NCBI RefSeq assembly: GCF_024345475.1
Contig: NZ_JAGQBE010000005.1
Span: 16,674-80,673, forward strand
DNA from: Cyanobium sp. T1B-Tous
GTDB taxonomy: Bacteria > Cyanobacteriota > Cyanobacteriia > PCC-6307 > Cyanobiaceae
DNA length: 64,000 bases
Direction of reading: 5' to 3'
A program made the translations under genes and the position numbers. Below the pieces are notes generated by a model that did not search any database, was not told the DNA's origin, and saw nothing but the letters and a program-made list of their open reading frames with translations. Of this stretch, positions 16,205-27,463 are shown piece after piece (position 1 is the first letter of the stretch; each line of letters opens with the position of its first letter).

Positions 16205-16406
16205 TGGAACCTCGGCGAATTTCAACACCCTGGCGAAAGGTGCGACTCCGGTGTGGGAATTGACACGGAACGATTGCAGCGTTCGGATTCATCACGGCTG
16301 CTTATCTTTTTTGGTCTTGGCTTGGCCCGCCAGCCCCCATGGTTTCGACTTTCGGAGCTAGGTTCCCCGTTGTTCGCGGTCCACTCCTTTAGGGAGTTCC
16401 ATTGCC

Positions 16407-16625
16407 ATGTCGAGTATCGCTGCCCAGTTGGAGACCTACCGCTCGGCCTTGGCGGAAGCCACGGCACGCGGCGACCAGGCCGTGTCCCGGAAGATCGAGC
16501 AGCAGATCAAGGATCTGGAGGAGTTTCAGGTTCGTCACCCCGAAGAAACCGAGGCTCCATCACCCTTTGAGGTGTTCTGCGACCTCAATCCCTCCGATGT
16601 CAATTGCCTCGTGTATGACGACTGA
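16407..16625 (+). CDS. cp12: CP12, Calvin-cycle regulator (alpha-cyanobacterial type)
   Basis: 72 residues. The C-terminal F-C-D-L-N-P-S-D-V-N-C-L-V-Y-D-D matches the CP12 GAPDH-binding end, where two cysteines form a redox-sensitive loop and the acidic tail enters the GAPDH active site. The N-terminal half is helical (L-E-T-Y-R-S-A-L-A-E-A) and lacks the second cysteine pair that helps bind phosphoribulokinase. That loss is, as I recall, common in marine-type picocyanobacteria. CP12 ties GAPDH and PRK activity to redox state in the cytosol or carboxysome surroundings. It stands alone with a 178-base upstream region from which it is probably expressed. Confidence 0.85.
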   Translation: MSSIAAQLETYRSALAEATARGDQAVSRKIEQQIKDLEEFQVRHPEETEAPSPFEVFCDLNPSDVNCLVYDD

Positions 16626-16669
16626 TTGAGGCCAATTGTCCCCATTCGGGGGTAGACGAGGGGGCGGCC

Positions 16670-17803
16670 TTAATTGGCCATGACATCCACGCTTTTGATG
16701 GCAGGTCCCAGCAAGTCGGTGAATGTTTCCAGCTGCTGTTGGCTTCCCATCACCACCAGCATCTGGCCAGGGGCCAGTCGGGTGTCGCCCCCTGGATTGG
16801 CGATCAGCGTGGGGCCTGCAGGATTGGAGCGGGTCCCGCGATAAAGCCGCGGCTCGCCACCATCGCTGGACGTCGGCGGCACAATCGCCAGCACCAGGGC
16901 TCCGGAGCGGGCGCCGAGCTGGAGTTCCGCCAGGGAGGCCCCATTGAGGGATCCGAGGTCGGCGGGCTCGCTGCTGAGCAGAAATTCCTCCACCTCGCAG
17001 TCCGAGCCCACCAGCAGATCCATGAAGGTCACGGCCAACGGGCGCAGGGCGGTGGCGGCCATGGCCCGGCCCCCGCTCACATAGGGGCTCACCACCTGGT
17101 CGGCCCCCGCCAGACGGAGCTTGCGCTCGGCCTCTTCGCTGTCGGAGCGGGCGATCAGGCGGCAGTTGGGGGCCATCCCCCGGGCGCTCAGCACCACGTA
17201 GAGGTTGGAGGCATTGTTGGGCAGGGCCGCCACCAGCGCCCGGCAGCGATGGATGCCGGCTTCCACGAGGGTTTCATCGAGGGTGGCATCGGCCATCAGC
17301 ACCGCGAGTCCCCGCTCCTCGGCGGCTTCCCGCCGCTCCACATCCATCTCCACCACGAGCAAGGGCACGTTCTCTCGGGTGAGTTGTTCGGCGATTTCAC
17401 GGCCGATGCGGCCGTAGCCGCAGAGGATCACATGGTTGTGCATGGTGAAGAGCCAGCGGCGGAAGCGGCGCTCGCGCAGGCGCCGGAAGTATCCGGATTC
17501 GGAGAGACCCAGCACCCCCTGGATGCTGATCTGCACCACCACCAGGCCGCCCAGGATCAACAGGGTGGTGACCAGGCGTCCACCGGCGCTCAGGGTCTGG
17601 GTGTCCCCATCACTGAACCCCAGGGTGCTGAGGGTGATCATCACCATCCAGTAGCAATCGCCCCAGTCCCAGCCTTCGCTGAGCCGGTAGCCGATCGCGC
17701 TCGCATTCACCAGGAGGGCGAGGGACAGGGGAGCCCGCCAGGGCTTGCGGTTGCGCGTGGAGGGGGGTCGTCGGGGCCTGAAGCCCCAGGAACGCTTGGC
17801 CAT
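16670..17803 (-). CDS. Potassium channel with RCK (TrkA-N/TrkA-C) gating domain
   Basis: About 377 residues from ATG 17803. Two membrane helices flank a pore loop (Y-W-M-V-M-I-T-L-S-T-L-G-F-S-D-G). They are followed by a Rossmann RCK domain (V-I-L-C-G-Y-G-R-I-G-R, then V-V-E-M-D) and a TrkA-C lobe with R-L-A-P-G-Q-M-L-V-V-M-G. The layout is that of MthK/calcium-gated prokaryotic K+ channels. The selectivity filter reads T-L-G-F-S-D where K+ channels usually have T-V-G-Y-G-D, so ion selectivity may differ. It diverges from chlN with about 137 bases between. Confidence 0.87.
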   Translation of the reverse strand: MAKRSWGFRPRRPPSTRNRKPWRAPLSLALLVNASAIGYRLSEGWDWGDCYWMVMITLSTLGFSDGDTQTLSAGGRLVTTLLILGGLVVVQISIQGVLGLSESGYFRRLRERRFRRWLFTMHNHVILCGYGRIGREIAEQLTRENVPLLVVEMDVERREAAEERGLAVLMADATLDETLVEAGIHRCRALVAALPNNASNLYVVLSARGMAPNCRLIARSDSEEAERKLRLAGADQVVSPYVSGGRAMAATALRPLAVTFMDLLVGSDCEVEEFLLSSEPADLGSLNGASLAELQLGARSGALVLAIVPPTSSDGGEPRLYRGTRSNPAGPTLIANPGGDTRLAPGQMLVVMGSQQQLETFTDLLGPAIKSVDVMAN

Positions 17804-17895
17804 GGATCTGGATCCGGTGCTCCAGATCACTGGGTTCAGGTTACGGGCTGTGGGTTGATCCCGAACATTTGTGGGCGTTGTCAGCCGATCGCTAG

Positions 17896-19206
<1,311 letters not shown>

Positions 19207-19263
19207 ACCGCGTTGCGCCTGAGCGCTTCGCTTCTCACCCGATACCCCGCTGGCTCTGCCCCG

Positions 19264-20877
19264 ATGGAACTCACCCTCTGGACCTACGAAGGCCCGCCCC
19301 ACGTGGGCGCCATGCGCATCGCCACGTCGATGGAGGGGGTGCACTACGTGCTGCATGCCCCCCAGGGCGACACCTACGCCGATCTGCTGTTCACGATGAT
19401 CGAGCGGCGTGACCGGCGCCCGCCCGTCACCTACACCACCTTTCAGGCCCGCGACCTGGGCGGCGACACCGCCGAGCTGGTGAAGCGCTCGATCAGCGAA
19501 GCGGTGGCCCGCTTCCAGCCGGAGGCCCTGCTGGTGGGCGAGAGCTGCACCGCCGAACTGATCCAAGACCAACCAGGCGCCCTGGCCGGAGGCATGGACC
19601 TGGGTGGCATTCCGGTGGTGAGCCTGGAGCTGCCGGCCTACTCCAAGAAGGAAAACTGGGGTGCGGCCGAAACCCTCTACCAACTGGTGCGGGGCCTGCT
19701 CAAGGCCCAACTGCCCTCGCCCGGTTTTGAGAAGCCCTCGCCCCAGCGCTGGCAGCAGGAGGGCCGGCGGCCCCGGGTGAATCTGTTGGGGCCCAGCCTG
19801 CTGGGCTTCCGCTGCCGCGACGATGTGCGCGAGGTCACCCGCCTGCTGGATGAGCACGGCATCGATGTGGCCGTGGTGGCACCCCTGGGAGCCAGGCCGG
19901 CCGACCTGATGCGCATCCCCAGCGCGGATGCCAACGTCTGTCTCTATCCGGAGGTGGCTGGGCCGCTGTGCAGCTGGCTGGAGCGCAGCTTCGGCATGGC
20001 CACCGTGCGCACGGTGCCGATTGGCATCGGTGCCACCACCGCCTTCCTGGAGGAGATCTGCGGCCTTCTGGGCCTTGAGCCCCCGGCCGCCGGCGAGGCC
20101 GACCGCCGCTCGCGCCTGCCCTGGTATTCCCGCTCGGTGGACTCCACTTACCTCACCGGCAAGCGGGTGTTCATCTTTGGCGATGCCACCCACGCCATCG
20201 CCGCCGCCCGGATCGCCAGCCAGGAGCTGGGCTTCCAGGTGGTGGGCCTGGGCACCTACAGCCGTGAGCTGGCCCGGGAGGTGCGGGCCGTGGCCCAGGA
20301 GCTGGGCCTGGAAGCCCTGATCAGCGACGACTACCTCGCCGTCGAAGCGGCCATGGCGGAGGCGGCACCGGAGCTGGTGCTCGGCACCCAGATGGAGCGC
20401 CACAGCGCCAAGCGCCTCGGCATTCCCTGTGCCGTGATCAGCACGCCCCTGCACGTGCAGGATGTGCCGGCCCGCACCTCGCCCCAGATGGGTTGGGAGG
20501 GAGCCAACGTGATCTTCGACACCTGGGTGCACCCCTTGATGATGGGGTTGGAGGAACACCTGATTGGCATGTTCCGGCACGATTTCGAATTCGTTGACGG
20601 TCACCTCAGCCACCTGGAGGGGGCCAGTGCCCCCTCCAGGCCCGCGGAGGCTGAACAACAGCCCGGTGGCCAACCGGCAGCGGCGCCGATGGCCACCGCG
20701 CTCCCCGGCAATGGCGCCCTGGTGTGGAGCCCGGATGGGGAGGCCGAACTCGCCAAGATTCCCTTCTTTGTGCGGGGCAAGGTGCGCAAGAACACCGAGG
20801 CCTATGCCCGGGAGCGGGGGCTGGCCCTGATCGATAGCGAAGCCCTGTACGAGGCGAAGGCCCACTTCAGTTCCTAA
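19264..20877 (+). CDS. chlB: Light-independent protochlorophyllide reductase subunit B
   Basis: About 537 residues from ATG 19264. Begins [18 protein letters not shown], the typical ChlB start, with the conserved [13 protein letters not shown] block. An Ala/Pro-rich linker (about 455-485) leads to the C-terminal PCP-red domain ([14 protein letters not shown]). ChlB contributes an Asp ligand to the NB cluster and the substrate pocket. It sits between chlN and chlL. Confidence 0.97.
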   Translation: MELTLWTYEGPPHVGAMRIATSMEGVHYVLHAPQGDTYADLLFTMIERRDRRPPVTYTTFQARDLGGDTAELVKRSISEAVARFQPEALLVGESCTAELIQDQPGALAGGMDLGGIPVVSLELPAYSKKENWGAAETLYQLVRGLLKAQLPSPGFEKPSPQRWQQEGRRPRVNLLGPSLLGFRCRDDVREVTRLLDEHGIDVAVVAPLGARPADLMRIPSADANVCLYPEVAGPLCSWLERSFGMATVRTVPIGIGATTAFLEEICGLLGLEPPAAGEADRRSRLPWYSRSVDSTYLTGKRVFIFGDATHAIAAARIASQELGFQVVGLGTYSRELAREVRAVAQELGLEALISDDYLAVEAAMAEAAPELVLGTQMERHSAKRLGIPCAVISTPLHVQDVPARTSPQMGWEGANVIFDTWVHPLMMGLEEHLIGMFRHDFEFVDGHLSHLEGASAPSRPAEAEQQPGGQPAAAPMATALPGNGALVWSPDGEAELAKIPFFVRGKVRKNTEAYARERGLALIDSEALYEAKAHFSS

Positions 20878-20986
20878 ATCATTTCCAATCGCCGCAATCT
20901 CAGCCGTGATCTCTGCCTGGGGAGCGGCTTTGGCTTGTCTCGGTTTAGGTACTTTCACTCATGCCTATGTGTGTGGATCCGCATGA

Positions 20987-22000
<1,014 letters not shown>

Positions 22001-22018
22001 CCGACCTCGGAGGTGGCG

Positions 22019-22708
22019 ATGCGATACAGCTATACCCAGCTGCTGAGCGTCTGCCTGCTGTTGCTGGTCAGCTTCACCCTGCCCCAACCCTGGAACCGTC
22101 TCTCCTCGCTGGGCTATCTGCTGATGGCCTTGGTGATGATTCGGGGGCTGGGCAATCCCACCGGCAGCCTGCAGTTCGGCACGGTGCCGCGCCGGCTGTT
22201 CAAGGGGCTCGGGGTGGCCGCCATTGGGGTGGGGGTGCTCTGGTACCTCACCCCGCTGGATCTGCGCAGCACCGGCATCCCCGTGATTGCCCTCTGGGCC
22301 CTGTTCAGCGGCTGGAGCGCCATTCGCCTGATCCGCAGCCTGGCCCAGGAGCGGCGGGTGTCGGATGCGGTGTTGCAGGGTGCCCTGGCGGGTTACCTGA
22401 TGCTCGGGCTGGCATCCGGCTTGCTCTGTTGTGCCCTGGAGACGATCGATCCGAACAGCTTCAGCAACGTGAGCCTGATGGCGAAGGATCTGGGCCAGAG
22501 CAGCCCGGTGTGGGGCCTCAATTTCGTGCGGCTGAATTACTTCGCCTTCGTGAGCCTCACCACCATGGGCTACGGCGACGTGACCCCCCAGACCCCCCAG
22601 GCCCAGATGGTGAGCGTGGCGATCGCCACCGCTGGCACCTTTTACGTGGCTGCGGTGATGGGCGTGTTGATCAGCCGCCTCACGGTGCAGGAATCGCAGC
22701 AGCCCTAG
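22019..22708 (+). CDS. Potassium channel family protein (two-helix pore)
   Basis: 229 residues from ATG 22019, placed by GGAGG five bases upstream; a GTG six bases earlier overlaps that ribosome site. Five or six hydrophobic segments end in a pore loop, S-L-T-T-M-G-Y-G-D-V-T-P, which is the classic K+ selectivity filter, followed by an inner helix. No cytosolic gating domain is attached. It starts 18 bases after chlL and may be cotranscribed, though a functional link to chlorophyll synthesis is not evident. Its 3' end overlaps the convergent RND gene by 29 bases. Confidence 0.85.
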   Translation: MRYSYTQLLSVCLLLLVSFTLPQPWNRLSSLGYLLMALVMIRGLGNPTGSLQFGTVPRRLFKGLGVAAIGVGVLWYLTPLDLRSTGIPVIALWALFSGWSAIRLIRSLAQERRVSDAVLQGALAGYLMLGLASGLLCCALETIDPNSFSNVSLMAKDLGQSSPVWGLNFVRLNYFAFVSLTTMGYGDVTPQTPQAQMVSVAIATAGTFYVAAVMGVLISRLTVQESQQP

Positions 22709-25700
22709 GCCGTCGCCCTTCCCAGCCCTTCACCAACCGGTAGATCACCGGCACCACGAACAGGCTCAGCACCGTGGCCACCAGCAGCCCGGAGAACACC
22801 ACGGTGCCGATGCTCACCCGACTGCCGGAGCCGAATCCCCTGGCGAGCAGCAGGGGCAGGAAACCCGCCAGGGAGGAGATGGCCGTGAGCAGGATCGGCC
22901 GCAGGCGGGCGATCGCCGCGCCCCGGATGGCCGTGTCCAGCTCGAGGCCCTCGGCCATGCGCTGGTTGGCGAATTCCACGATCAGGATGCCGTTCTTGGC
23001 CGCCAGGCTCACCAGCACCAGCAGGCCCATCTGGCCGTAGACGTCCAGGGGCAAACCGCGCAGCATCAGCCCGCCGATGGCCCCCAGCATGGCCAGGGGC
23101 ACGGTGACCAGAATGATGAAGGGGTCGGCGAAGTTGCCGTAGAGGGCCGCCAGCACGAGCACCATCACCAGGATGGCCAGCGCGAACACGCGCAGGTTGT
23201 TCCCCCCGGCCCTGGCTTCCTCCCGGGCCAGTCCGGCCCATTCGAGGTCTGTGCTGCCACCGCGTTCCCGTTGCACCTGCTCCAGGATCGCCATGGCCTG
23301 CCCGCTGCTCACCCCGGGGCGCGGAATCGCCCGAATGCTGATCGAGCGCACCAGGCGGGTGTGGTTGATCGAGGTGGGGCCGCTGCCCTGGTCGATCCGC
23401 ACCACCTGGGCCAGGGGGATCAGCTGCCCCTCGCGATTCTTGACCTGCAGGGCCAGCACGTCGTCGGCGTTGCGCCGTCCCGGCCCATCGAGCTGCACGA
23501 TCACCTTGCGCACCTGATCGCTTTCGAAGCTGTCGTTGACGTAGTCGCTGCCGAAGCTGGCGCCGAGGGTGTCCACCACCGTGCTGAGATCCACGCCGAG
23601 GGAGGCCATCTGCAGGCGATCCGGCACCAGTTGCACCAGGGGGGCTCCGGCGCTGAAGCGGGTGGACACCCGCTCGAAGCGGTCCGTGGCCCGGGCGGCG
23701 CGGATGAAGGCCTGGGCCTGCTGCTCGAAGTCGGAGAGGCTGAGTTGGCCGTTGCTGCTGTCGAGCAGTTCGAGCTCGAGCCCCCCTTCGGCGCTGAAGC
23801 CCCGCACGGAGGGAGCCTCGCTCAGTTGCACCACGGCGCCGCTGATGCGCCGTCGCAGCTGGGCGTCCAGGCGCTGGCCCACGGCCCGGGTGGAGGCTTC
23901 GGTGCCCTGGCGCTGCTCGATGGGGGTGAGGCGCAGGTAGAAGATGCCCTTGTTCGGGCTGCTGTCGCCGAAGGAACGCCCCGCGTAGAAGTTGGCCCGC
24001 GCGATCAGGGGTTCGGCGGCCACCACCTGCCGCACCTGCTCGAGCACGTCCTGGGTCTGCTGCAGCCCCAGACCGTCGGCCAGGATCACCACCCCCCGCA
24101 GCTGGCCGTTGTCTTCCTGGGGAATGAAGGCCTTGGGCAGGCTCTGCAGGGCACTGCCGGTGACCAGCAGGCCGGCCAGCAGCAGACCCACCACCAGGCG
24201 CCGCCGCGCCATCGCCCAGTCCAGCCACCAGCCGTAGGGCTTGTCCAGTCCTTCCAGCCAGCGCCGTGGTGGGTCGATCCAGCGCAGCAGCCAGGCCGGT
24301 TCACGCTGTTGGGGACCCAGCAGCCGGCTGCCGGCCACCGGGGTGAAGCTCAGGGCGTTGAGGGTGGAGAAGGCGATGGCGCCGCTGATCGTGATGGCGA
24401 TCGGGGCATAGAGGCGGCCCAGGCTGCCGCCCAGGCCGAGCACCGGGATGAACACCACCACCAGGGCCAGCGAGGTGGCCACTACGGCTCCCCCCAGTTC
24501 GGCCATGGCCTCCCGGGCCGCCTGCAGGGGCGGCTTGCCGGCCTCCAGGCGTCGGCCGATGTCCTCGCTCACCACAATCGCGTCGTCCACCACCAGGCCG
24601 CTGGCCAGCACCAGGCCGAACAGGGTGAGGGTGTTGAGCGATTGGCCCGCCAGTTTCAGCACGCTCAGCGAGCCGATCAGGGCCACGGGCACGGCCGCGG
24701 CGGTGATCAGGGCCAGCCGGCTGTTGCCCAGACCCAGCAGCAGCACCACGAACACCAGCAGCACCGCATCGCGCAGGCTGTCGAGGGTGCCCTGGATGCT
24801 GCCGCGCACGAAGTCGGCCTCATCCACGATCAGCTGTTGCTCGATCCCGGGGGGAAACTGGGGAGCGAGCTCCGCGAGGGCGCCATTCACCGCCTCGCTC
24901 ACGGCGATGGCATTGCTGCCGTCGCGTTGGTAGATCACCACGGCCACCGCGGGCCGCCCCTGGAGGTTGGTGGCGATGGTGTCGTAGGTCTCGCTGCCCA
25001 GGGCCACCCGGCCCACATCCCGCAGCAGGGTGACGCCGCCATTGGCGCTGCGGGCCACCACCAGCTGTTCGAATTCCGCCGGCGTGCGCAGGCGCCCTTC
25101 CATCCGCAGGGGCAGGGTGATCTCCTGGCCGGCGGGGCTGGGGGCCTCCCCGGTCTGGCCCAGGGCAGCCAGCACGTTTTGCTGCTGCAGGGCCGAACGC
25201 ACGTCGCTGATCGTCAGCCCCCGCTCCTCCAGGCGCACCGGATCGAGCCAGAGGCGAAAGGCCAGGCTGCTGCCCCCGGAGAGGGTGACGTTGCCCACCC
25301 CAGGCACGCGCTGCAGGCGCTCCTTCACCACCTGATCGAGCCAGCCGCTCAGGAAGGTGTCGCTGTAGAGGCTGGGGTCGGCATTGAAGCTCAGCACCAT
25401 CAGCAGGTCGTCGGAGCTGCGCCGCACCTGCACCCCGAAGCGCGCCACCGGGGCAGGCAGTTGCCGGGTCACCACCGCCGCCTCGTTCTGGGTGTTGATC
25501 TGGTTGAGTTCCGGGTCGCCGCCCTCGAAGCCCAGGGTGATCGCGCTGCCGTTGGCCGAGCTGGTAGAGCGGATGCTGTCGAGCCGTTCGAGGCCGTTGA
25601 ATTGCTGCTCCAGCAGGGCGGTGACCCCCTGTTCCACCACCTCGGGGCCCGCGCCCGGGTAGGTCGCCCGCACCGTCACCCGTCCCGGGGCGATCGGCGG

Positions 25701-25814
25701 CAGATTCTCCACCTGCAGCACCGGCAGACTCACCAGCCCGGCCAGCAGCACCAGCAGGCTCACCACCAAGGTGAGCACGGGCCGGCGCAGAAAGGGATCC
25801 GAGATCGATTTCAT
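22680..25814 (-). CDS. RND efflux permease (AcrB/HAE-1 type)
   Basis: 1044 residues, full length for the family. Twelve helices with two large periplasmic loops are evident. The proton-relay residues are kept: D-D in G-L-V-V-D-D-A-I-V-V of TM4 and Lys in A-A-K-N-G-I-L-I-V of TM10. Such pumps export hydrophobic drugs or metabolites with a membrane fusion adaptor and outer-membrane channel. Neither partner is encoded nearby, so it must recruit them from elsewhere. The N-terminus (I-S-D-P-F-L-R-R-P-V-L) is the normal start. It lies 38 bases after the DUF3136 gene on the same strand. Confidence 0.93.
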   Translation of the reverse strand: MKSISDPFLRRPVLTLVVSLLVLLAGLVSLPVLQVENLPPIAPGRVTVRATYPGAGPEVVEQGVTALLEQQFNGLERLDSIRSTSSANGSAITLGFEGGDPELNQINTQNEAAVVTRQLPAPVARFGVQVRRSSDDLLMVLSFNADPSLYSDTFLSGWLDQVVKERLQRVPGVGNVTLSGGSSLAFRLWLDPVRLEERGLTISDVRSALQQQNVLAALGQTGEAPSPAGQEITLPLRMEGRLRTPAEFEQLVVARSANGGVTLLRDVGRVALGSETYDTIATNLQGRPAVAVVIYQRDGSNAIAVSEAVNGALAELAPQFPPGIEQQLIVDEADFVRGSIQGTLDSLRDAVLLVFVVLLLGLGNSRLALITAAAVPVALIGSLSVLKLAGQSLNTLTLFGLVLASGLVVDDAIVVSEDIGRRLEAGKPPLQAAREAMAELGGAVVATSLALVVVFIPVLGLGGSLGRLYAPIAITISGAIAFSTLNALSFTPVAGSRLLGPQQREPAWLLRWIDPPRRWLEGLDKPYGWWLDWAMARRRLVVGLLLAGLLVTGSALQSLPKAFIPQEDNGQLRGVVILADGLGLQQTQDVLEQVRQVVAAEPLIARANFYAGRSFGDSSPNKGIFYLRLTPIEQRQGTEASTRAVGQRLDAQLRRRISGAVVQLSEAPSVRGFSAEGGLELELLDSSNGQLSLSDFEQQAQAFIRAARATDRFERVSTRFSAGAPLVQLVPDRLQMASLGVDLSTVVDTLGASFGSDYVNDSFESDQVRKVIVQLDGPGRRNADDVLALQVKNREGQLIPLAQVVRIDQGSGPTSINHTRLVRSISIRAIPRPGVSSGQAMAILEQVQRERGGSTDLEWAGLAREEARAGGNNLRVFALAILVMVLVLAALYGNFADPFIILVTVPLAMLGAIGGLMLRGLPLDVYGQMGLLVLVSLAAKNGILIVEFANQRMAEGLELDTAIRGAAIARLRPILLTAISSLAGFLPLLLARGFGSGSRVSIGTVVFSGLLVATVLSLFVVPVIYRLVKGWEGRRPRAAAIPAP

Positions 25815-25852
25815 CAGCGCCGCTCAGTCGGGCTTCGGCGGGGTTGGAGGTT

Positions 25853-26068
25853 TCAGCCCAGGTCCCGCTTCAGCACCACGCAGAGGTAGTCGGGGGCTTT
25901 GTAGCGACTGGGCAGGCAGATGTGCAGCTGCTCCAGTCGGCTCCAGCACACCGTGCGCTGGATGGCGGCCACGGTCTTGCCTTCCTTGAGCAGAAGGCGC
26001 AGCGCTTTGCAGTACAGCGAATAGTTGGCTTCGAGTTCCCCGATGGTGAGTCCCTGGCTGCTGCTCAT
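25853..26068 (-). CDS. DUF3136 family protein
   Basis: 71 residues beginning M-S-S-S-Q-G-L-T-I-G-E-L-E-A-N-Y. It is nearly colinear with the second copy at 36260-36484: G-E-L-E-A-x-Y, C-K-A-L-R-L-L, A-I-Q-R-T-V, L-x-x-C-L-P-x-R-Y-K-A-P-D-Y-L. DUF3136 is a small cyanobacterial family of unknown role. The predicted structure is mostly helical, with a possible DNA- or protein-binding surface of basic residues. The longer in-frame start at 26113 adds residues absent from the paralogue, so I chose 26068. Confidence 0.85.
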   Translation of the reverse strand: MSSSQGLTIGELEANYSLYCKALRLLLKEGKTVAAIQRTVCWSRLEQLHICLPSRYKAPDYLCVVLKRDLG

Positions 26069-26125
26069 CGCGCGGAGTGGCGTCCAGGAGTTGCGAAGAC
26101 GCTGTTCAACCATACGGCGCGGTGT

Positions 26126-27463
26126 TCAGTCCCCTGCCGGGGCCACCAGTCCAAGCCGCACGCACAGCCGGGGCAGGGTGAGGCCCTGCACCAGCAGGTT
26201 CACCAGCACCACGATGAACACGATGCTCTGGGCGTTCTGGGCCAGGGCACCCACCGCATCCGCGGAAACCCCGCGCAGGTGGCTGATCTGATTGACGGCG
26301 TTGTACGAGAGAGCCAGGGGCACCGCCCCCCGCAGCCCGCACCAGGACACGAACAGGCTCTCCTTGCGGTTGAACGGAGAGAGTGGCTGGAAGACCAGCA
26401 CGCTGAAGGGCCGTACCACCAGCATCAGCACCGCTGCCGTGGCGAGTCCCACCGGCAGGGCGGGCACCAGGCTGGCGGGGGTAACCAGCAGACCAAAGAT
26501 CAGGAACAGGCAGATCTCGGCCATGGTGTTGAAGGGGAGCAGGGCTTCCTGGATGGATTCGTGGTTGAGCTCGGTCTGCCGGTAGCGCATGTTCGCCATC
26601 AACAGGCCGGTGGTGTACACCGCGATCAGCCCGGCACCGCCCAGCAGCTGGCAGCTGCCGTAGTCGACAAAGGCAATCGACATGGCCACGATCAAGAGCT
26701 GGGATCGGTCCTGGGCCAGCTGATCGATCACGAACCGGGCCACGTAGCCAAACAGGGCACCGATCACCAGCCCACTGCCCACCTGCTGCACAAAGCTGCG
26801 GAGCGCATCCACGACCACCCCGGCCGCACCCATGGCGGCCCCATCGGCCTGGCCCGTGGTGAACAGGCCCGCCACCAGGCCGAACAGCAGCAGGGCGGTG
26901 GGATCGTTGACGGAGGATTCGAATTCCAGCAGGTGTTGCAGCCGCTCCGGCACGAGCTGCCGCACTGAGGCCAGCACGCTGATGGTGGCCCCGGCATCGG
27001 TGGAACCCAGGCAGGCCGCGATCAGCAGGGCCGCTCCCAGGGGCATCGCATCCAGGCTCCCCGGGGCGATGGCATCCCCCCCTGCCGAGGACAGCAGCCA
27101 GATCAGACCGCCGAGCAGCAGGGTGGCCAGCGCCACGCCCCCCACGGCCAGGGCCAGGCCGTAGTGGAGAAAGCCCCGGATGGCCTGGATGTCTGTTTTC
27201 AGGCCGGCATAGAAAAGCAGCAGGGCAAGGGCGAAGACATGCAGGTTCTCCGCCTGCTGGTGGGTGATGTCGAGGTAGTTGATGTTGATCGCCAGCCCCA
27301 GCACCAGCACCCCGAGGATCGCCGGCACCCCCACCTGGATCGAGAAACGGCTGATCGCCAGGGTGCCCAGAAACAGCAGCCCGATGAACAGCACCTGCCC
27401 TTCCACCGGAATGGTGCCGATGTCGACGCCCTCGGTGGTTTGGGCCAGAAGGGCGGGGCCCAT
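26126..27463 (-). CDS. CPA1-family Na+(K+)/H+ antiporter
   Basis: 445 residues. About thirteen helices; the E-S-S-V-N-D-P-T-A-L motif contains the Asn-Asp pair characteristic of electroneutral CPA1 exchangers, with S-T-D-A-G-A upstream and C-G-L-R-G-A-V-P-L-A near the end. The ATG at 27463 overlaps the pyrF-pyrE stop (TGATG), so the two genes are translationally coupled; a GTG three bases earlier is also possible. No cytosolic RCK domain. Likely role is pH and Na+/K+ homeostasis. Confidence 0.9.
   Translation of the reverse strand: MGPALLAQTTEGVDIGTIPVEGQVLFIGLLFLGTLAISRFSIQVGVPAILGVLVLGLAININYLDITHQQAENLHVFALALLLFYAGLKTDIQAIRGFLHYGLALAVGGVALATLLLGGLIWLLSSAGGDAIAPGSLDAMPLGAALLIAACLGSTDAGATISVLASVRQLVPERLQHLLEFESSVNDPTALLLFGLVAGLFTTGQADGAAMGAAGVVVDALRSFVQQVGSGLVIGALFGYVARFVIDQLAQDRSQLLIVAMSIAFVDYGSCQLLGGAGLIAVYTTGLLMANMRYRQTELNHESIQEALLPFNTMAEICLFLIFGLLVTPASLVPALPVGLATAAVLMLVVRPFSVLVFQPLSPFNRKESLFVSWCGLRGAVPLALSYNAVNQISHLRGVSADAVGALAQNAQSIVFIVVLVNLLVQGLTLPRLCVRLGLVAPAGD

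Noticed and set aside
16229..16406. Possible tRNA or small RNA upstream of cp12
   Set aside because: No cloverleaf, T-loop or terminator could be traced; probably promoter and leader.
23271..25889. 872-codon plus-strand frame over the RND permease
   Set aside because: Antisense to an intact 1044-residue RND pump; composition is typical shadow.
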